From Arctopsyche grandis (lineage: Eukaryota > Arthropoda > Insecta > Trichoptera > Hydropsychidae): a DNA stretch of 64,000 bases. Every line of letters begins with the position of its first letter. Within the stretch, counting starts at the first letter, position 1. Where the stretch lies: assembly GCF_051622035.1 (NCBI RefSeq), contig NC_135365.1:4578501-4642500 (forward strand). The letters run 5' to 3'. The notes under the pieces were generated by a model. That model saw only the letters and a program-made list of their open reading frames with translations. It was not told the DNA's origin and ran no database searches. The position numbers and the translations under genes are program-made. Below, one piece after another: positions 12,701-23,067 of the stretch.

Positions 12701-15700
12701 TCTATCATTAAAAGATGCAGTTGATTATATAATATGTAGATAAAACAGTATTGACATAAAATGAATATTTTATTTGCATAAATGCAAAGTGCATTGTCTT
12801 CAAATTGGACTTCTTAAGCCTATTTGAGCCAGGGAAAATTTAGTCTTTTCCATTAGCCTTTTTTTTGGTTCTTTTTTATATTATTTTAAAAACATAACAA
12901 CAATTTTCATCATCTTTCCCCAAAAATATATAGAATTTGGCTTAAAAGAAACACATTTGATCCGTGTTAAACGCCATCACAAAAAAGTGACAAAAGTAAT
13001 AACGGAACTTGATCTAGAATATTTTGAGAATAGATTCGGAAACTTTTATATGGCTCTCGTGGTTGATATATGTATGTTTATATTTTATTTAGATGCCAAT
13101 CATATTTGTTTCAATGCTCTTATGGTGCATGTGTGGACGGTGATGTCAAATGCAACGGAGTGAATGATTGTGCTGACGAATCAGACGAACTTCACAAAGA
13201 TTGCATGAAACCAACTGTCAACAGTTGCAGGTAACTTTTTATTTATCACAACGCTGTACACAATATATCAATATGCATAAGATCCTATTTTGATTTTTCA
13301 GCAATAACCAATTCCAGTGCTCAGACAGGGAATGCATCGACAATGACTTGGTATGTGATGGTCGCGGAGACTGTGCAGATAATTCCGACGAAAGTCTGCA
13401 GCAGTGCTCGCATAACACTTGCCAATCTTACCTGTTCAGGTGTGCCTATGGTGCATGCGTTGATGGTGATTCTTTGTGCAATAGGGTTAGTAACCATAAA
13501 ACATCTTTGTTCTAAGCTATTTAGAGTTAAGACACCCTTTTGATATTTTTCTGGGAATATTAGGAGTAATAGTTGGAAAAAAGCGAGTATTTTACTCTAT
13601 ATACTCACACATGTAACTGAAGTTTCCTTACGCAAAATATAAATAGCGTAGAGGTTATATAAATAGCTACGTAGAGGTTATGATTTGACCAAAACACTAT
13701 TATTGTTGGGTAACAAATTTCACCGATATATTGTTATATTTAATCTATTAATGAATTAAAAACGTATATGTGAAAGTAATAAAAGCTTGATAGATTAATT
13801 CTGTATTAGAGACAGTAAATTGGAATAACTTCACCACTATTTAATTGAGTTGTGAATGTACGGCAGAATGCCGCGTTTAGATAGCTAGCTGTCATCATTT
13901 TGTTTCGATAAAAGATTCCCAAGTAATTTTTAATGAGTTCGATAATGACTAAACTTCATGTCCAAAACATAAGAGTACTTCAATGTTAGCTACCGTCGTA
14001 TGTCAGTAAAATATCACAGAGTGGAAGTGGTTCAAAATCGGATCCCTGAACTTAATAGAGTGAAGCTAATAAAAAGCTTGTAAAAATATATGTATCTATA
14101 TAAAAAAATTAAAATAAAAAGGCAATTAAACATTATTTCAATAACAAATGTACGATAATATAAACTATACATATATAAAATGTGTGGGATTTCATGATTA
14201 GGATTCCAATAAAAAATATTTCAATGATTAGGATTTCAATCAAAATTATGATCCCGGCTTAAACTAATGTATTTAAATATATTACTTAAGGGCTTATGAT
14301 AATGTAGTATTTTTCAAACGTGACTATTACGATTATTTTTCACCACCGTACTGGCGGATTTGATTTCCACATATATTGATGAACAAACCGAGCAAAATGG
14401 CAAAGTTTGAAAACGATCGGAAGAGTGTGGATAAGAACCCAAATTTCGTCAGACGAAAAAATCGACAGCAAGTTGATAAGAGGCTTATAAAAAAGGTTAG
14501 ATTTGTGATAAAGTTTCACTGTCAAAAAACTAAGTGATCCGTATTGAGACAACGAGTTACTACTTTTAAGTTTCCTCAAGCCTTTGAATTAAGCCCAAGC
14601 CCTAGCCCAAGATTTGTGACATTCTGATTAAAAATGGTTTCTTTTGAATATTTTTGTGACAAGATTAATAATTCAGAATTACGATTTTTTAAATTGAAGT
14701 GAAGCCCTCAATGTAAATTATAAATCTGTTGTATGATATATAATAAATTGAAATAATATATGTTTTTTTTAGGTGATTGATTGTATAGACGGGTCAGATG
14801 AAGTGCTTGACGTATGCATTGGTATAAATCCATTATATAAACCAGTGACTACACCTAATATTATTACTACTACTACTACTACTACAGAAGCACCTGGGTA
14901 AGTTAAATATTCATTGAATACTATAAATTTAATAAATTTGTTTGAAATTAGAAAACAAACGATTTTTTAAGGGTATCGTCGTGCATTTTACCAAATTATC
15001 CAGAAAAGGGTCTTTACTTAGTTAACGGTAAAGCACCTTTTCCAGGCACTCGTGTGGATGAATTCACGCTTTTGTTTTACGAATGCGACAAGAATTACAG
15101 TCCTACTCCGAATAAAAGTGCTTTTTGCTTAAACGGAAATTGGAATATAGAAGTCCAGTGTATCAGTGAGCTTGAAATCAATTAAAAAATTTGTAACTTA
15201 TTGATATTTTGCACATTTTTAAATATCGTTTTATTTTCAGGGGAGTGTAAGTCATTGGTGTCTTCTACCGTTGACTTCGAGTGTTCTTATCAGGGGAATA
15301 CAATTCCTTGTAATGGTCAAATGCTGAGTGGTACGGTTGTTAAATCTGCTTGTAAAACACGACATATAGAAACCGCTAGTAATCTTCGACTTCTCAAGTG
15401 TATCAATGGCGATTGGGATTACCCCACACCTAAGTGTGTTGCTGGTTAGATTTTCCTTTAACTACCTACTTTTAAACGTATAATATGAAAATAATGTATG
15501 TGTTACAGTGGAAGTGTATTTTATTTGTAATATATACCAACGGTCATTTTAGGTCATTCGTATTCACACAATTTAATTAGAAAATTTTGTCTCTACAAGC
15601 GCAAATACACTTTCAACAATGTGCCCCAGTTTTGTTATAACAAACAGTTGAGTTTTGAGAGTTATTATGCTTTTAAAAATGCTTTAGAATTCAGTAATGC

Positions 15701-18198
15701 GTTTATATTTGCTAGGTATTACGAATAAAGGTAATTAGTACCGTATTTGATTTTTAAATGCTTTTTATTATTACGAAATTATGGTCACAATACATATTAT
15801 ATCTATTTTAATAGCTACTGATCTACTGATAATTTTCTGTTTTACAATTTTAATTTAATTTGGTTAGTAATAATAGTATTATATTATTCTAATGTTAATG
15901 TACAGGATAATAGGAAAAAGAGCTCAATAACCTTTTTACAATTCTTATAAATGATCATAATGCACCTAATACATAATATTAATTAAAGACTCTCTAAAGT
16001 CGATGACCTAAAGCAGATTGTGTTTAGGTAATCTGTGGTTATACCTGAAGGGTATAGACATTTTGTTGTAATCACCAAGACTCTTCACAAGTGTGTTAAT
16101 ATGGTTATTAGTGATTCTGTCATAGAATCTACTGGTTAGTTTGTTAGTAATGTCTGTAACAAATGGAATATTATATATGTCATGCAGTTTTTTCAAGTTA
16201 GTATATATGTTTGTATTATAAATAATTTTCAGAGATTTATTTTGTATTACTTGGAGCTTGGAAAAGTTAGTATTCGAGGCGTTATTCCATACAGGTGAAG
16301 CATATGTAGGTTAATAATAATAATAGGAGTGCGCGATATAATTTTATTTTATTTTGATTTTATAAAGAACTATGGCGATTAAATATTGGGTATATTGAGG
16401 ATATACCCCGCATCGCCCTGCATTTCGCTCCCTCAATGTGAGGTGCCCATCTCATTCTTTTATCGAACGTTACTCCTAAATATTTTATTACTGACTGCCA
16501 TTTCAGACTCTCTTCAGAGGGGATTTTCAGATCTGAACTTGGCTTATGCTTTCTAACACTAAAGAATACCGTTATAAATAATACCGAATAACAAAAAAGT
16601 ATACCGTATAACGATCGCTCTAAGAAAGTATTAAAACCAAAAATATGACTTTTCAACTCAATTTACTAAACGATTTTGCGATTACCAACATCTCTATCTA
16701 GCCTGGTACCAACTTATATTTTAACCTTTTTTTGTAATATATTTTAACCAGTTGGAATGTAATTCACCATGTGAATTAACTAATGGGTTAGACGGAATAT
16801 ATTCCAACTATTAAAAATATATTATGTACAACTTAAAATACATTTCAACTATAATTGCTGTTGGTACCAGGTTAGTTGGAATATATTTTAACCAGTTAAA
16901 ATACATAATACAACCGGAAGAAGTTTTTTATACGTTATTATTTCATAAACTTGTTATCACTTGAATCAATGATTGATTTCAGAATGTGGTCTGGAAAAAT
17001 CTAAAGGAACGGGTCTGTCCATAAATTCAATTGCTGAAATTAAAGGTGGATCACCGTGGCAAGTGGCTATTTATAGGAAAACAGGTGAAATCTATGGTCA
17101 TATTTGTGGAGGAACTATTATCACGAATATACTTGTTATCAGTGGTAAGTCTTAGGTGTGCTACATAAGAAATTAAGTTTGTATTTAAACTTAATTAATT
17201 TATGTTTATACAGCGGCTCATTGCTTCCATGATGATGCAGCAGGAACTATTATGAATGAAACTTTAATAAATTATGCAGTGGCAGCTGGAAAATATTTCA
17301 GGAGTTGGGATAGCCCATTGGACAAAACTGCTCAAAAATCTGAGGTAAAGTATTTGAAACAATATCTTTAATTGTCAATTTAAAAAATAGCACAGAAAAG
17401 TTTTATGTATTCGCATTATATTGATTGATTTGAAAATTTTCAAGCAAAATACTTATATAATATGTATGTTTATGGTGTGCAAAGCTTTCAAATATTTTCA
17501 AACCCGAATCTTATGGAGGACATGATCAAAATCTGCAACAAGATATTGTCGTATTAGTACTGAAGACCCAGCTAAAGTTCACTGATTCGGTGCATCCAGT
17601 TTGCCTCGACTTAATATCGAGCTCATTTCAAAAGCTTCAAGTATCACCTGGCAATCTTGGGAAGGTAAAATTAATACATTTTCGTTATCTTTGTTGTGAC
17701 TACATCAAATTATAAACTCGAAACTGTTTCAGGCTGTAGGTTGGGGTCTAACAATAGAAGGTGATGTGAATTCAGCTTCTGAAAGCCTAATGGCCGTCAA
17801 TATACCAGTGGTGGATTATGCAACTTGTAAGGCCAAAGTTCCATCCACATTTGTTCGATATTTGACTGTGGATAAGTTCTGTGCTGGTTGGCTCAATGGT
17901 TGGTATATTTATTTTTAAAACAGTGTTTTACAAATGAAAGCCTGGAAGTTTATACTTCTATTGTTTATGTTTTTTGTTTGATTTCTAGGAACAGCACTTT
18001 GTAGTGGGGACAGTGGTGGTGGCTTAGTTTTCAGTGCCGATGAAAGAGGTACTACTCGTTGGTATCTTCGAGGCATTGTCAGTGTCAGTGATCTTGATGA
18101 CACTAGAACCACTTGTCGAAAAGACATGTATACTGCCTTTACCAATGTATTCAGACATAAAGACTTTATCTCAGATTTGATGGAATCGTACGTGTAAC
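9668..18198 (+). CDS. modSP: Gene 1: HP14/ModSP-like modular serine protease (complete, 14 coding exons)
   Basis: Secreted multidomain protease. Exons read from the sequence, each with AG/GT borders and matching phases: 9668-9743, 10512-10569, 10679-10759, 10971-11087, 13093-13230, 13302-13485, 14773-14897, 14972-15165, 15241-15444, 16983-17144, 17214-17344, 17485-17664, 17733-17898, 17990-18198. They join to 2025 bases, 674 residues plus stop. Domain order is signal peptide, four LDLa repeats (about 72-235), a Thr-rich linker, Sushi/CCP (about 262-324), a Cys-rich wonton-like domain (about 325-390) and an S1 protease with His449, Asp510 and Ser614. This is the architecture of insect HP14/ModSP, which are known to autoactivate after microbial recognition and start the clip-protease cascade to Toll and prophenoloxidase. 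The start at 9668 gives a clean signal peptide; an in-frame ATG at 9635 would add 11 residues. Family call is firm. The exact orthologue and the precise exon borders need transcript support. Confidence 0.88.
10512..10759 (+). CDS. Gene 1 exons 2-3: N-terminal linker of the mature protein
   Basis: Exon 2 (10512-10569) and exon 3 (10679-10759) encode a polar Asn/Thr-rich stretch between the signal peptide and the first LDLa repeat. It ends in the Cys that opens LDLa1. The paralogue has equivalent exons of 58 and 72 bases with recognisable similarity, strongest around Pro-Val-Leu-Phe-Arg-Asn, which supports both exons being real. I recognise no domain here. Confidence 0.75.
10971..14897 (+). CDS. 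Gene 1 exons 4-7: four LDL-receptor class A repeats plus Thr-rich linker
   Basis: Exon 4 (10971-11087) holds LDLa1, exon 5 (13093-13230) LDLa2, and exon 6 (13302-13485) LDLa3 plus the first half of LDLa4, which finishes in exon 7 (14773-14897). Each repeat keeps six cysteines and the acidic Ca-binding end: CQDKSDE, CADESDE, CADNSDE, CIDGSDE. LDLa4 has lost the usual Cys-Asp-Gly step (CNRVIDC). Exon 7 ends in a run of seven Thr before Glu-Ala-Pro. In HP14 the LDLa region is known to be involved in recognition and autoactivation; that role here is by family. Intron 4 is 2 kb and carries a MITE, a solo LTR and a SINE. Confidence 0.87.
11134..11304. mobile_element. MITE-like inverted-repeat element W, copy 1 (gene 1 intron 4)
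   Basis: The ends CTAACCTCTTACCAACT and its near complement GTTGATACCAGGTTAGA form arms of about 55-60 bases with GAAGTGTATTTTTAGTTGTAATAT inside. No coding capacity. A related copy is at 16698-16875 and a diverged partial one around 15500-15620. Confidence 0.7.
11544..11973 (+). mobile_element. Solo LTR 1 (gene 1 intron 4)
   Basis: 430 bases from TGTTACGTATAC to CTACGCAACA, with AATAAATGCTGTGAGACGAC near the 3' end (possible polyadenylation region). Flanks are ATAT and ATTT. No internal region follows, so it is a solo LTR of a gypsy/retrovirus-like element. Relatives: 32519-32938, 36371-36732 (-), 44820-45209, and a shorter one at 59370-59621. Confidence 0.85.
12095..12577 (-). mobile_element. 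tRNA-SINE, type B head with tail (i), gene 1 intron 4
   Basis: Nearly identical over its whole length to the SINE at 8745-9213, including private bases, with a small duplication in the head region (CGAACTCGTAACGAATTC...). It is antisense to gene 1 and lies 0.5 kb upstream of exon 5. Confidence 0.9.
13845..14088 (-). repeat. Interspersed repeat family Z in gene 1 intron 6
   Basis: Contains blocks such as GGAAGTGGTTCAAAATCGGATC and AGCTAGCTGTCATC. The same family in the same intron of gene 2 lies at 24580-24850, so this insertion predates the duplication. Further copies: 21785-21960 with 22495-22620, and 52335-52600. A family S piece (about 14325-14480) follows only in gene 1. Confidence 0.7.
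14972..15444 (+). CDS. Gene 1 exons 8-9: Sushi/CCP and wonton-like domains
   Basis: Exon 8 (14972-15165) encodes a complement-control (Sushi) module: Cys-Ile-Leu-Pro opening, Gly-Thr-Arg-Val midway, a FYEC Cys, FCLNGNW with the conserved Trp, and a closing Cys. Exon 9 (15241-15444) encodes a second Cys-rich module ending in [10 protein letters not shown], matching the position of the wonton domain of HP14. One domain per exon is consistent with exon shuffling. The two modules lead directly into the protease exon. Confidence 0.8.
15745..16600 (-). mobile_element. Jockey-type LINE fragments in gene 1 intron 9
   Basis: The - strand reads, from 16600 down, [20 protein letters not shown] and SSIYPIFNR, then a break with T-rich DNA near 16320-16365, then [27 protein letters not shown] and [10 protein letters not shown], and a 3' UTR to about 15745. 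This is the order in a jockey reverse transcriptase, with internal loss and frame breaks. It is a decayed, antisense insertion relative to gene 1. Confidence 0.82.
16698..16875. mobile_element. MITE-like inverted-repeat element W, copy 2 (gene 1 intron 9)
   Basis: Ends CTAGCCTGGTACCAACTTAT and GTTGGTACCAGGTTAG are complementary; the centre has GTTGGAATGTAATTCACCATG as in copy 1. Non-coding. Confidence 0.72.
16983..18198 (+). CDS. Gene 1 exons 10-14: S1 serine protease domain
   Basis: Exon 10 opens with [12 protein letters not shown] and continues to PWQVAIY and CGGTII. Exon 11 starts inside AAHC (His449). Exon 12 carries QQDIVVL (Asp510) and HPVCL. Exon 13 carries AVGWG. Exon 14 carries GDSGGG (Ser614) and ends at TAA 18196-18198. 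The residue six before the active Ser, position 189 in chymotrypsin numbering, is Ala rather than the Asp of trypsins. Counting back from PW, the activation cut should fall after Leu, giving a Ser-Ile-Asn-Ser N terminus instead of Ile-Val-Gly-Gly. Both traits suggest non-tryptic specificity and activation, as expected for self-activating initiators of this family. Confidence 0.87.
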
Positions 18199-18224
18199 AT
18201 TAACACATATCATATGTGTATTAT

Positions 18225-18745
18225 ATCATCATCATCATCATCATCTATAGCTGCTCACCATCGACTGCTGGATGAAGGCCTCTCCGACACGCTTCCACTC
18301 GTCTCTGTTTTGCGCAGCTCATTCATGTGACATCACACATTTTTCTTATTTCGTCTATCCATCTTCCCTGTGATCTTCCCTTTTGCATTCTCTTGGGTAC
18401 CATTCTAGTATTTCTTTTATCCACCTGTCATCCATTCTTCAAGCCACGTGGCCCGCCCATGGCCATTTTAATCTCTTTACTCTATACGCTATATTAACTA
18501 CTCTTGTCATACTTCTCACTATCTTTCCTCATTATGCCAAGTATACAGCGTTCTTTACTTCATTGAGTGCATTGGCGTTCAATGTCCAAGTTTTGCATCC
18601 ATACGTCATCACTGGCAAAACGCATGATCGAAAATCTTTTTCTTCAGACAGATTGGCATTTTCGATTTTAAAACAAAATTCATCCGTCCAAATGCACTCC
18701 ATCCTAGTTTCATACGTTTCTCTATTTCTTCTTCTTTAATACTAA
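18225..18745 (-). mobile_element. RTE-like LINE 3' end downstream of gene 1
   Basis: Starts 27 bases after the gene 1 stop with (ATC)n, the complement of an (ATG)n tail. On the - strand the sequence resembles the LINE end at 2425-2829 (GAGTGGAAGCGTGTCGGAG, AAAAGGGAAGATCACAGGGAAG) but with many frame breaks. The same tail, in the same position, follows gene 2 at 20728-20790. Confidence 0.8.
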
Positions 18746-19114
18746 TTATTTGGCCTAAACATTAACAATTATTTACTACTATTTTATTATCGAATGAGAT
18801 TCTACGTATCAGGCATGCAATAACTATTGAATATTAGTTTGGTCTTATGTACGTTAATTTTAAATACTATTTATATATATGTATATAAATAATTTATTGT
18901 ATGGTATAATTTCACTCTTTAATTGCTTTAATTAATACTCAAGCCGCAATTGGTGTTTTTCCTAACTTAATAATAAAGTGATGATTTGATGATTGAAACG
19001 CTTTTGAAATTTTTGATGCACTATAATTTTAATAATAAACAAAATTTCAAATTCTTAAAATAATATTATAATAAATATGTTTCATGTGTTACAAAAGAAG
19101 AATTGTAAATTTTT

Positions 19115-19420
19115 ACAAACCTCCTTTACGTTTCACTTACGATTACAATGCAGAGGGCAATTTACCTCTTATCCGATCGTTTTCATACTTTGCCATATTT
19201 CTCATTTTGGTCATCAATATAAGTAAATGGATCTTCCGCCATTACGATAGAGATAAAATATCGTTTAGGAAGAGTTTCAAGTTCGAAAATTTTTAATCTC
19301 GGTGACGTTTCGGTAGTCATTAATTTTATACATAGATGGCGGTAGTAAAAACATACATGGCGGTAGTATAATAAAATTATTGGTATTTTTATTCAAAATA
19401 ATAATTTATAGAAATGGTTA
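19115..19420 (+). repeat. Interspersed repeat family S, copy 2
   Basis: Full-length copy with CACTTACGATTACAATGCAGAGG, the shared core and a partly duplicated end (GGCGGTAGTA twice). It lies between the two convergent protease genes. Confidence 0.8.
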
Positions 19421-19983
19421 TTTTGGACTTTCGCCACTTTTAAATATAATGGCTTAGTTGTTGAAATCAAAACATTTTATTTATAAAAAAATCAAACATT
19501 TATATTTGTTATTCTCAGTTTCTGTTATTAGTTTTGGTTTATTTACGTTTTTTGAAACATAATTAAATAGTATTTTCATATTTTATAATAAATTGATTAT
19601 TATTGACTTAAACTTCTGAGATTATCAAGGTGAAACAATTTATTTGTATTGTTACATTATTTTGTATTTTTACATATGTACCTATATATATTGTTTTATT
19701 AAATATGTTTTATTTTTGTAAGTTTTATTTTTTGCGCCCTTCCTTGGACATTTATTTTTTTCAGAAAAGCTAAGCTTTCGGTTGTTCATCACCAAATATG
19801 ATTAAAATCCATGTAGAATATAAATGTGTAAGTAAAACAAAATCCATTTTGGTCAAAATCCATTAACTCAAACAATAGACTGAATGTCTGTTTGGCCTAG
19901 TGTCCATCGGCCTAATGTCCGTCAGCCAAGTGTCCATTCAGCCAATAGCCTGTCAACCAAAGTTTTGAGGATACTTTTTCAAA

Positions 19984-20425
19984 AGCCAGCAGCATGGCTC
20001 GGTGGTTGGGCTTTTGCCTAGCACCGAGAGGTGCCGGGTTCGATCCCGTGAGTTGACCTCGATTGAGCAGAATTTATTCTGAGTATATCTGTTATGTTGC
20101 TGGTCAGAATATTTGTGACTCCATGTCGATCGTTTCCTATCAGAGTTTGCTAATTTTTATGATTTCAATATTGAAATGGTTCTTCGATTAAAATTGACTA
20201 AAAACATTCCTACCAACTATGTCACCATTATTTGAGTATGATTAATTTACAATAAAATTTATATACAAGCTAAAATTCATAGATGTCTCGTTAATTTCGA
20301 GTTTCCATTGTCTCGTAATTCACCGACTTACATATGTAATAAAACTGCTGAATTGTTTGTAATTGGCCAGGAGGGCGCATTGGGGTTTACCTGTTAGGCC
20401 TTCCTGGCATATACATATGTATATA
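19984..20425 (+). mobile_element. tRNA-SINE, type A head, tail (i)
   Basis: Head GCCAGCAGCATGGCTCGGTGG, B box GGGTTCGATCCC, body, and hairpin GGCCAGGAGGGCGCATTGGGG ... TAGGCCTTCCTGG, ending in ATATACATATG. Lies between the 3' ends of the two protease genes. Confidence 0.9.
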
Positions 20426-20624
20426 ATAATAAAGATAGAGATTTCAAAAAATAAAAATTAATCAAAGGTGGCAACTCTTTCCATTATTATCAATCAGGTC
20501 AAGAATAAAAACATTGTTTTTCTTGAAATTTCTGTATTTTGAATTTAATATTATAAATTAGATAAAATATAGTCAGGTCATAAAAAAATATATACTTTCG
20601 AGATTTTATATGTAAATTGACATC

Positions 20625-20722
20625 AAATCCAAGATAAAGTCTTTGTATCTCAATACATTAGTAAAGAAAGTATATGTACATGTTTTTTCGACAGGTGGTT
20701 CTAGTATCATCAAGATCGCATC
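20625..20722 (-). pseudogene. Relic of a third copy of the ModSP last exon
   Basis: About 100 bases read on the - strand match the end of the last protease exon, from the ACTAGAACCACCTGTCG region to the Asp-Phe-Ile-like end, without a preserved frame. The version resembles gene 1 (GGTTCTAG on the + strand) more than the adjacent gene 2. It ends abruptly against a 50-base RTE-like LINE tail at 20728-20781. Confidence 0.65.
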
Positions 20723-20727
20723 AGGAT

Positions 20728-20790
20728 CCTTCATCCAGCAGTCGACGGTGAGCAGCTGTAGATGATGATGATGATGATGATATAATACAC
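20728..20790 (+). mobile_element. Stub of RTE-like LINE tail downstream of gene 2
   Basis: CCTTCATCCAGCAGTCGACGG then GATGATGATG repeats, 18 bases past the gene 2 stop. Matches the tail after gene 1 in inverse orientation. Confidence 0.75.
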
Positions 20791-20808
20791 ATATGCTTAG
20801 TGTTAATG

Positions 20809-23067
20809 TTACAAGTACGTTTCCATCAAATCTGAGATAAAGTCTTTGTGTACGGATACATTGGTAAATACAGTATACATGTTGTTTCGACAGGTGTTTC
20901 CAGTATCATCAGGATTGCTGACACTAACTATGCCTCGAAGATACCACAGAGTAGTACCTCTTTCATAGGTACTGAAAACTAAGCCACCACCACTGTCCCC
21001 ATTGCAAAGTGCTGTTCCTAAAAATCAAACAAAAAATAAACCATAGAAGTATAAACTTCCAGGCTTTCATGTGTAAAGCGCTGCTTTATAACTATATGTA
21101 CCAACCGTTAAGCCAACCAGCACAGAACTTATCCGCAGTCAAATATCGAACAAATGTGGATGGAACTTTGGCCTTACAAGTTTCATCATCCACCACACGT
21201 ATAGTGACGGCCATTAGGCTTTCAGAAGCTGAATTCAAATTACCTTCCTTTGTCAGACCCCAACCTACAGCCTGAAACAATTTCAAGTTTATAATTTGAT
21301 GTAGTAACAGCAAAGATAACGAATATGTATTAATTTTACCTTCCCAAGATTGCCAGGCGATACTTGATCCTCTTGAAATGAGGTCGATATTAAGTCGAGG
21401 CAAACTGGATGTAATGAATCCGTGAATGCCAACAGCTTCTCCAACAACAGCACAGCTATATCTTGTTGCAGATTTTGATCTTGTCCCCCATACTTTTGAA
21501 GTGTGAAAATGCGGGAAATCTGTGCACTACATGAAATCAGCGTGTTGTATTTAAAATTAAATACTTTTTAAAATAATTTTTCTCATAAATTAGCTTTACC
21601 GAAGATTTTTGAGCACTTTCATCCAACGGACTATTCCAACTCCTATAATATTTTCCAGCTGCCACTGCATAGTTTGTTTCGTTTAGAATCGTTCCTGCTG
21701 AATCGTCGTGGAAGCAATGGGCCGCTATATGTACATGTAATTTTGATTGAAGTAAATTTTAATTTAACGAAACCTTTTTTTTTTACAAGCTTTTTATTAG
21801 CTTCACTTGGTTAGTTCCTGCCTGTCAAATATTTTTCTTTGATTTTGAACCACTTCTAATATTTAGATTGCTTTGACATTTACTGACATACGGGGGTTTA
21901 TTTTGATTAATGTAAGCTAATGTCTTTGGCATGAAGCTAGAGGGGTTAAATTAAAAAAATTACACTGTTCGACAAATGATGACGTTTTTTTTGGTTCAGA
22001 GACGATATATGACTTTTTTTATAGATCTGTGCCCAGTTAACACCAATTTGGTAATAAAAAAATGTTGATTGGCTCGAGATTCGGAGATATACGGAGATAC
22101 ATGTGTTTGATGCATAAATCGCGCGATTTTTCTATATCTTGGTGTTGTTCGGTCGATGTCTCAAAATCTGTCGATATCTTGTTCAAAATGAATATTGGAA
22201 TCTATAGTTGGGTATTTTATCTTTCATTTATAGTACTTTTGAGCTTTCAAATCTCTCTAAGTTGTCGTCCAGTTCAAATCAAAAGTCAAAAGTACGTATT
22301 TTCACTTGGAATTTTTTCCCACTGTTAATAATATTTTATATTGAGTATTTTCTATTGAAACATGTTTATTGGGATAGTTTTCTGGCCACACTATTTTTTG
22401 TTTTCGTTTAAAAGGGTTAATTGGAAGTGTGCTGAATTTTAAATCGGTAAAATTGCGAGCTAAAAGCTCGTACTAGTATTAGAAAGTACTATTAATAATT
22501 ATTAACGAAGTCATTAAAATTTACATCAGAATCTTTTGTCGGATCGACGCTATGACAGCTAGTTACCCAAACTCGGCTTTCTACCTCCACTTCACAACTT
22601 ATTAAAGCTCCTATTGCACTATATTTACTATTATCTTATATTCACTTAATATTACAAGCATTGTCTCATAATTTATTTATTTATTTTTATTATAATTTAC
22701 TAATATATTTTCGGTAAATTAATGTATCGTTAAAATTCGTTGCCCAGCTATTTAAGTATTTTGGTCAAATCATAACCTCTTCGTAGCTGACAAAACTCGT
22801 CTGGTGTCTGATATTTTGAATCGACCCGTATCGCACTACTTTTCAGTCAAGTTTTGTGAAAATTTCATTACATTGCTATGATGTTAATGTAGCATAAGAA
22901 ATACTGACCACTGACGACAAGTCTATTCGTGATAATAGTTCCTCCGCAAATATGATCAAAGTCATCTCTTTTCCTATAAATAGCGACGTGCCATGGTGAC
23001 CCACCTTTAATTTCATTATAACCTGCTATAGATATACCCATTCCTTCTGATTTTTCAAAACCACATT
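20809..23067 (-). CDS. Gene 2 exons 10-14: S1 serine protease domain
   Basis: Exon 10 (23067-22909) reads [12 protein letters not shown] then [15 protein letters not shown]. By length to PWH the mature N terminus is Ser-Ile-Ala-Gly after Ile, an IVGG-like end. Exon 11 (21724-21600) starts in AAHC and lacks two codons present in gene 1. Exon 12 (21519-21340) contains DIAVLLL, exon 13 (21271-21106) AVGWG, exon 14 (21017-20809) [12 protein letters not shown]. The residue six before Ser is again Ala. Intron 10 (21725-22908) holds two nested repeat families. Confidence 0.86.

Noticed and set aside
13343..13543. Open frame at 13343-13543 and its twin at 25336-25136 as small genes
   Set aside because: They are out-of-frame readings across exon 6 and its intron; the Cys-rich LDLa frame is the coding one. 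Their near identity only reflects the conserved tract.
17039..17053. Ile-Lys-Gly-Gly as the S1 mature N terminus
   Set aside because: It is too close to PWQ compared with the normal spacing of 12 residues from the N terminus to PW; the site after Leu fits the spacing better.
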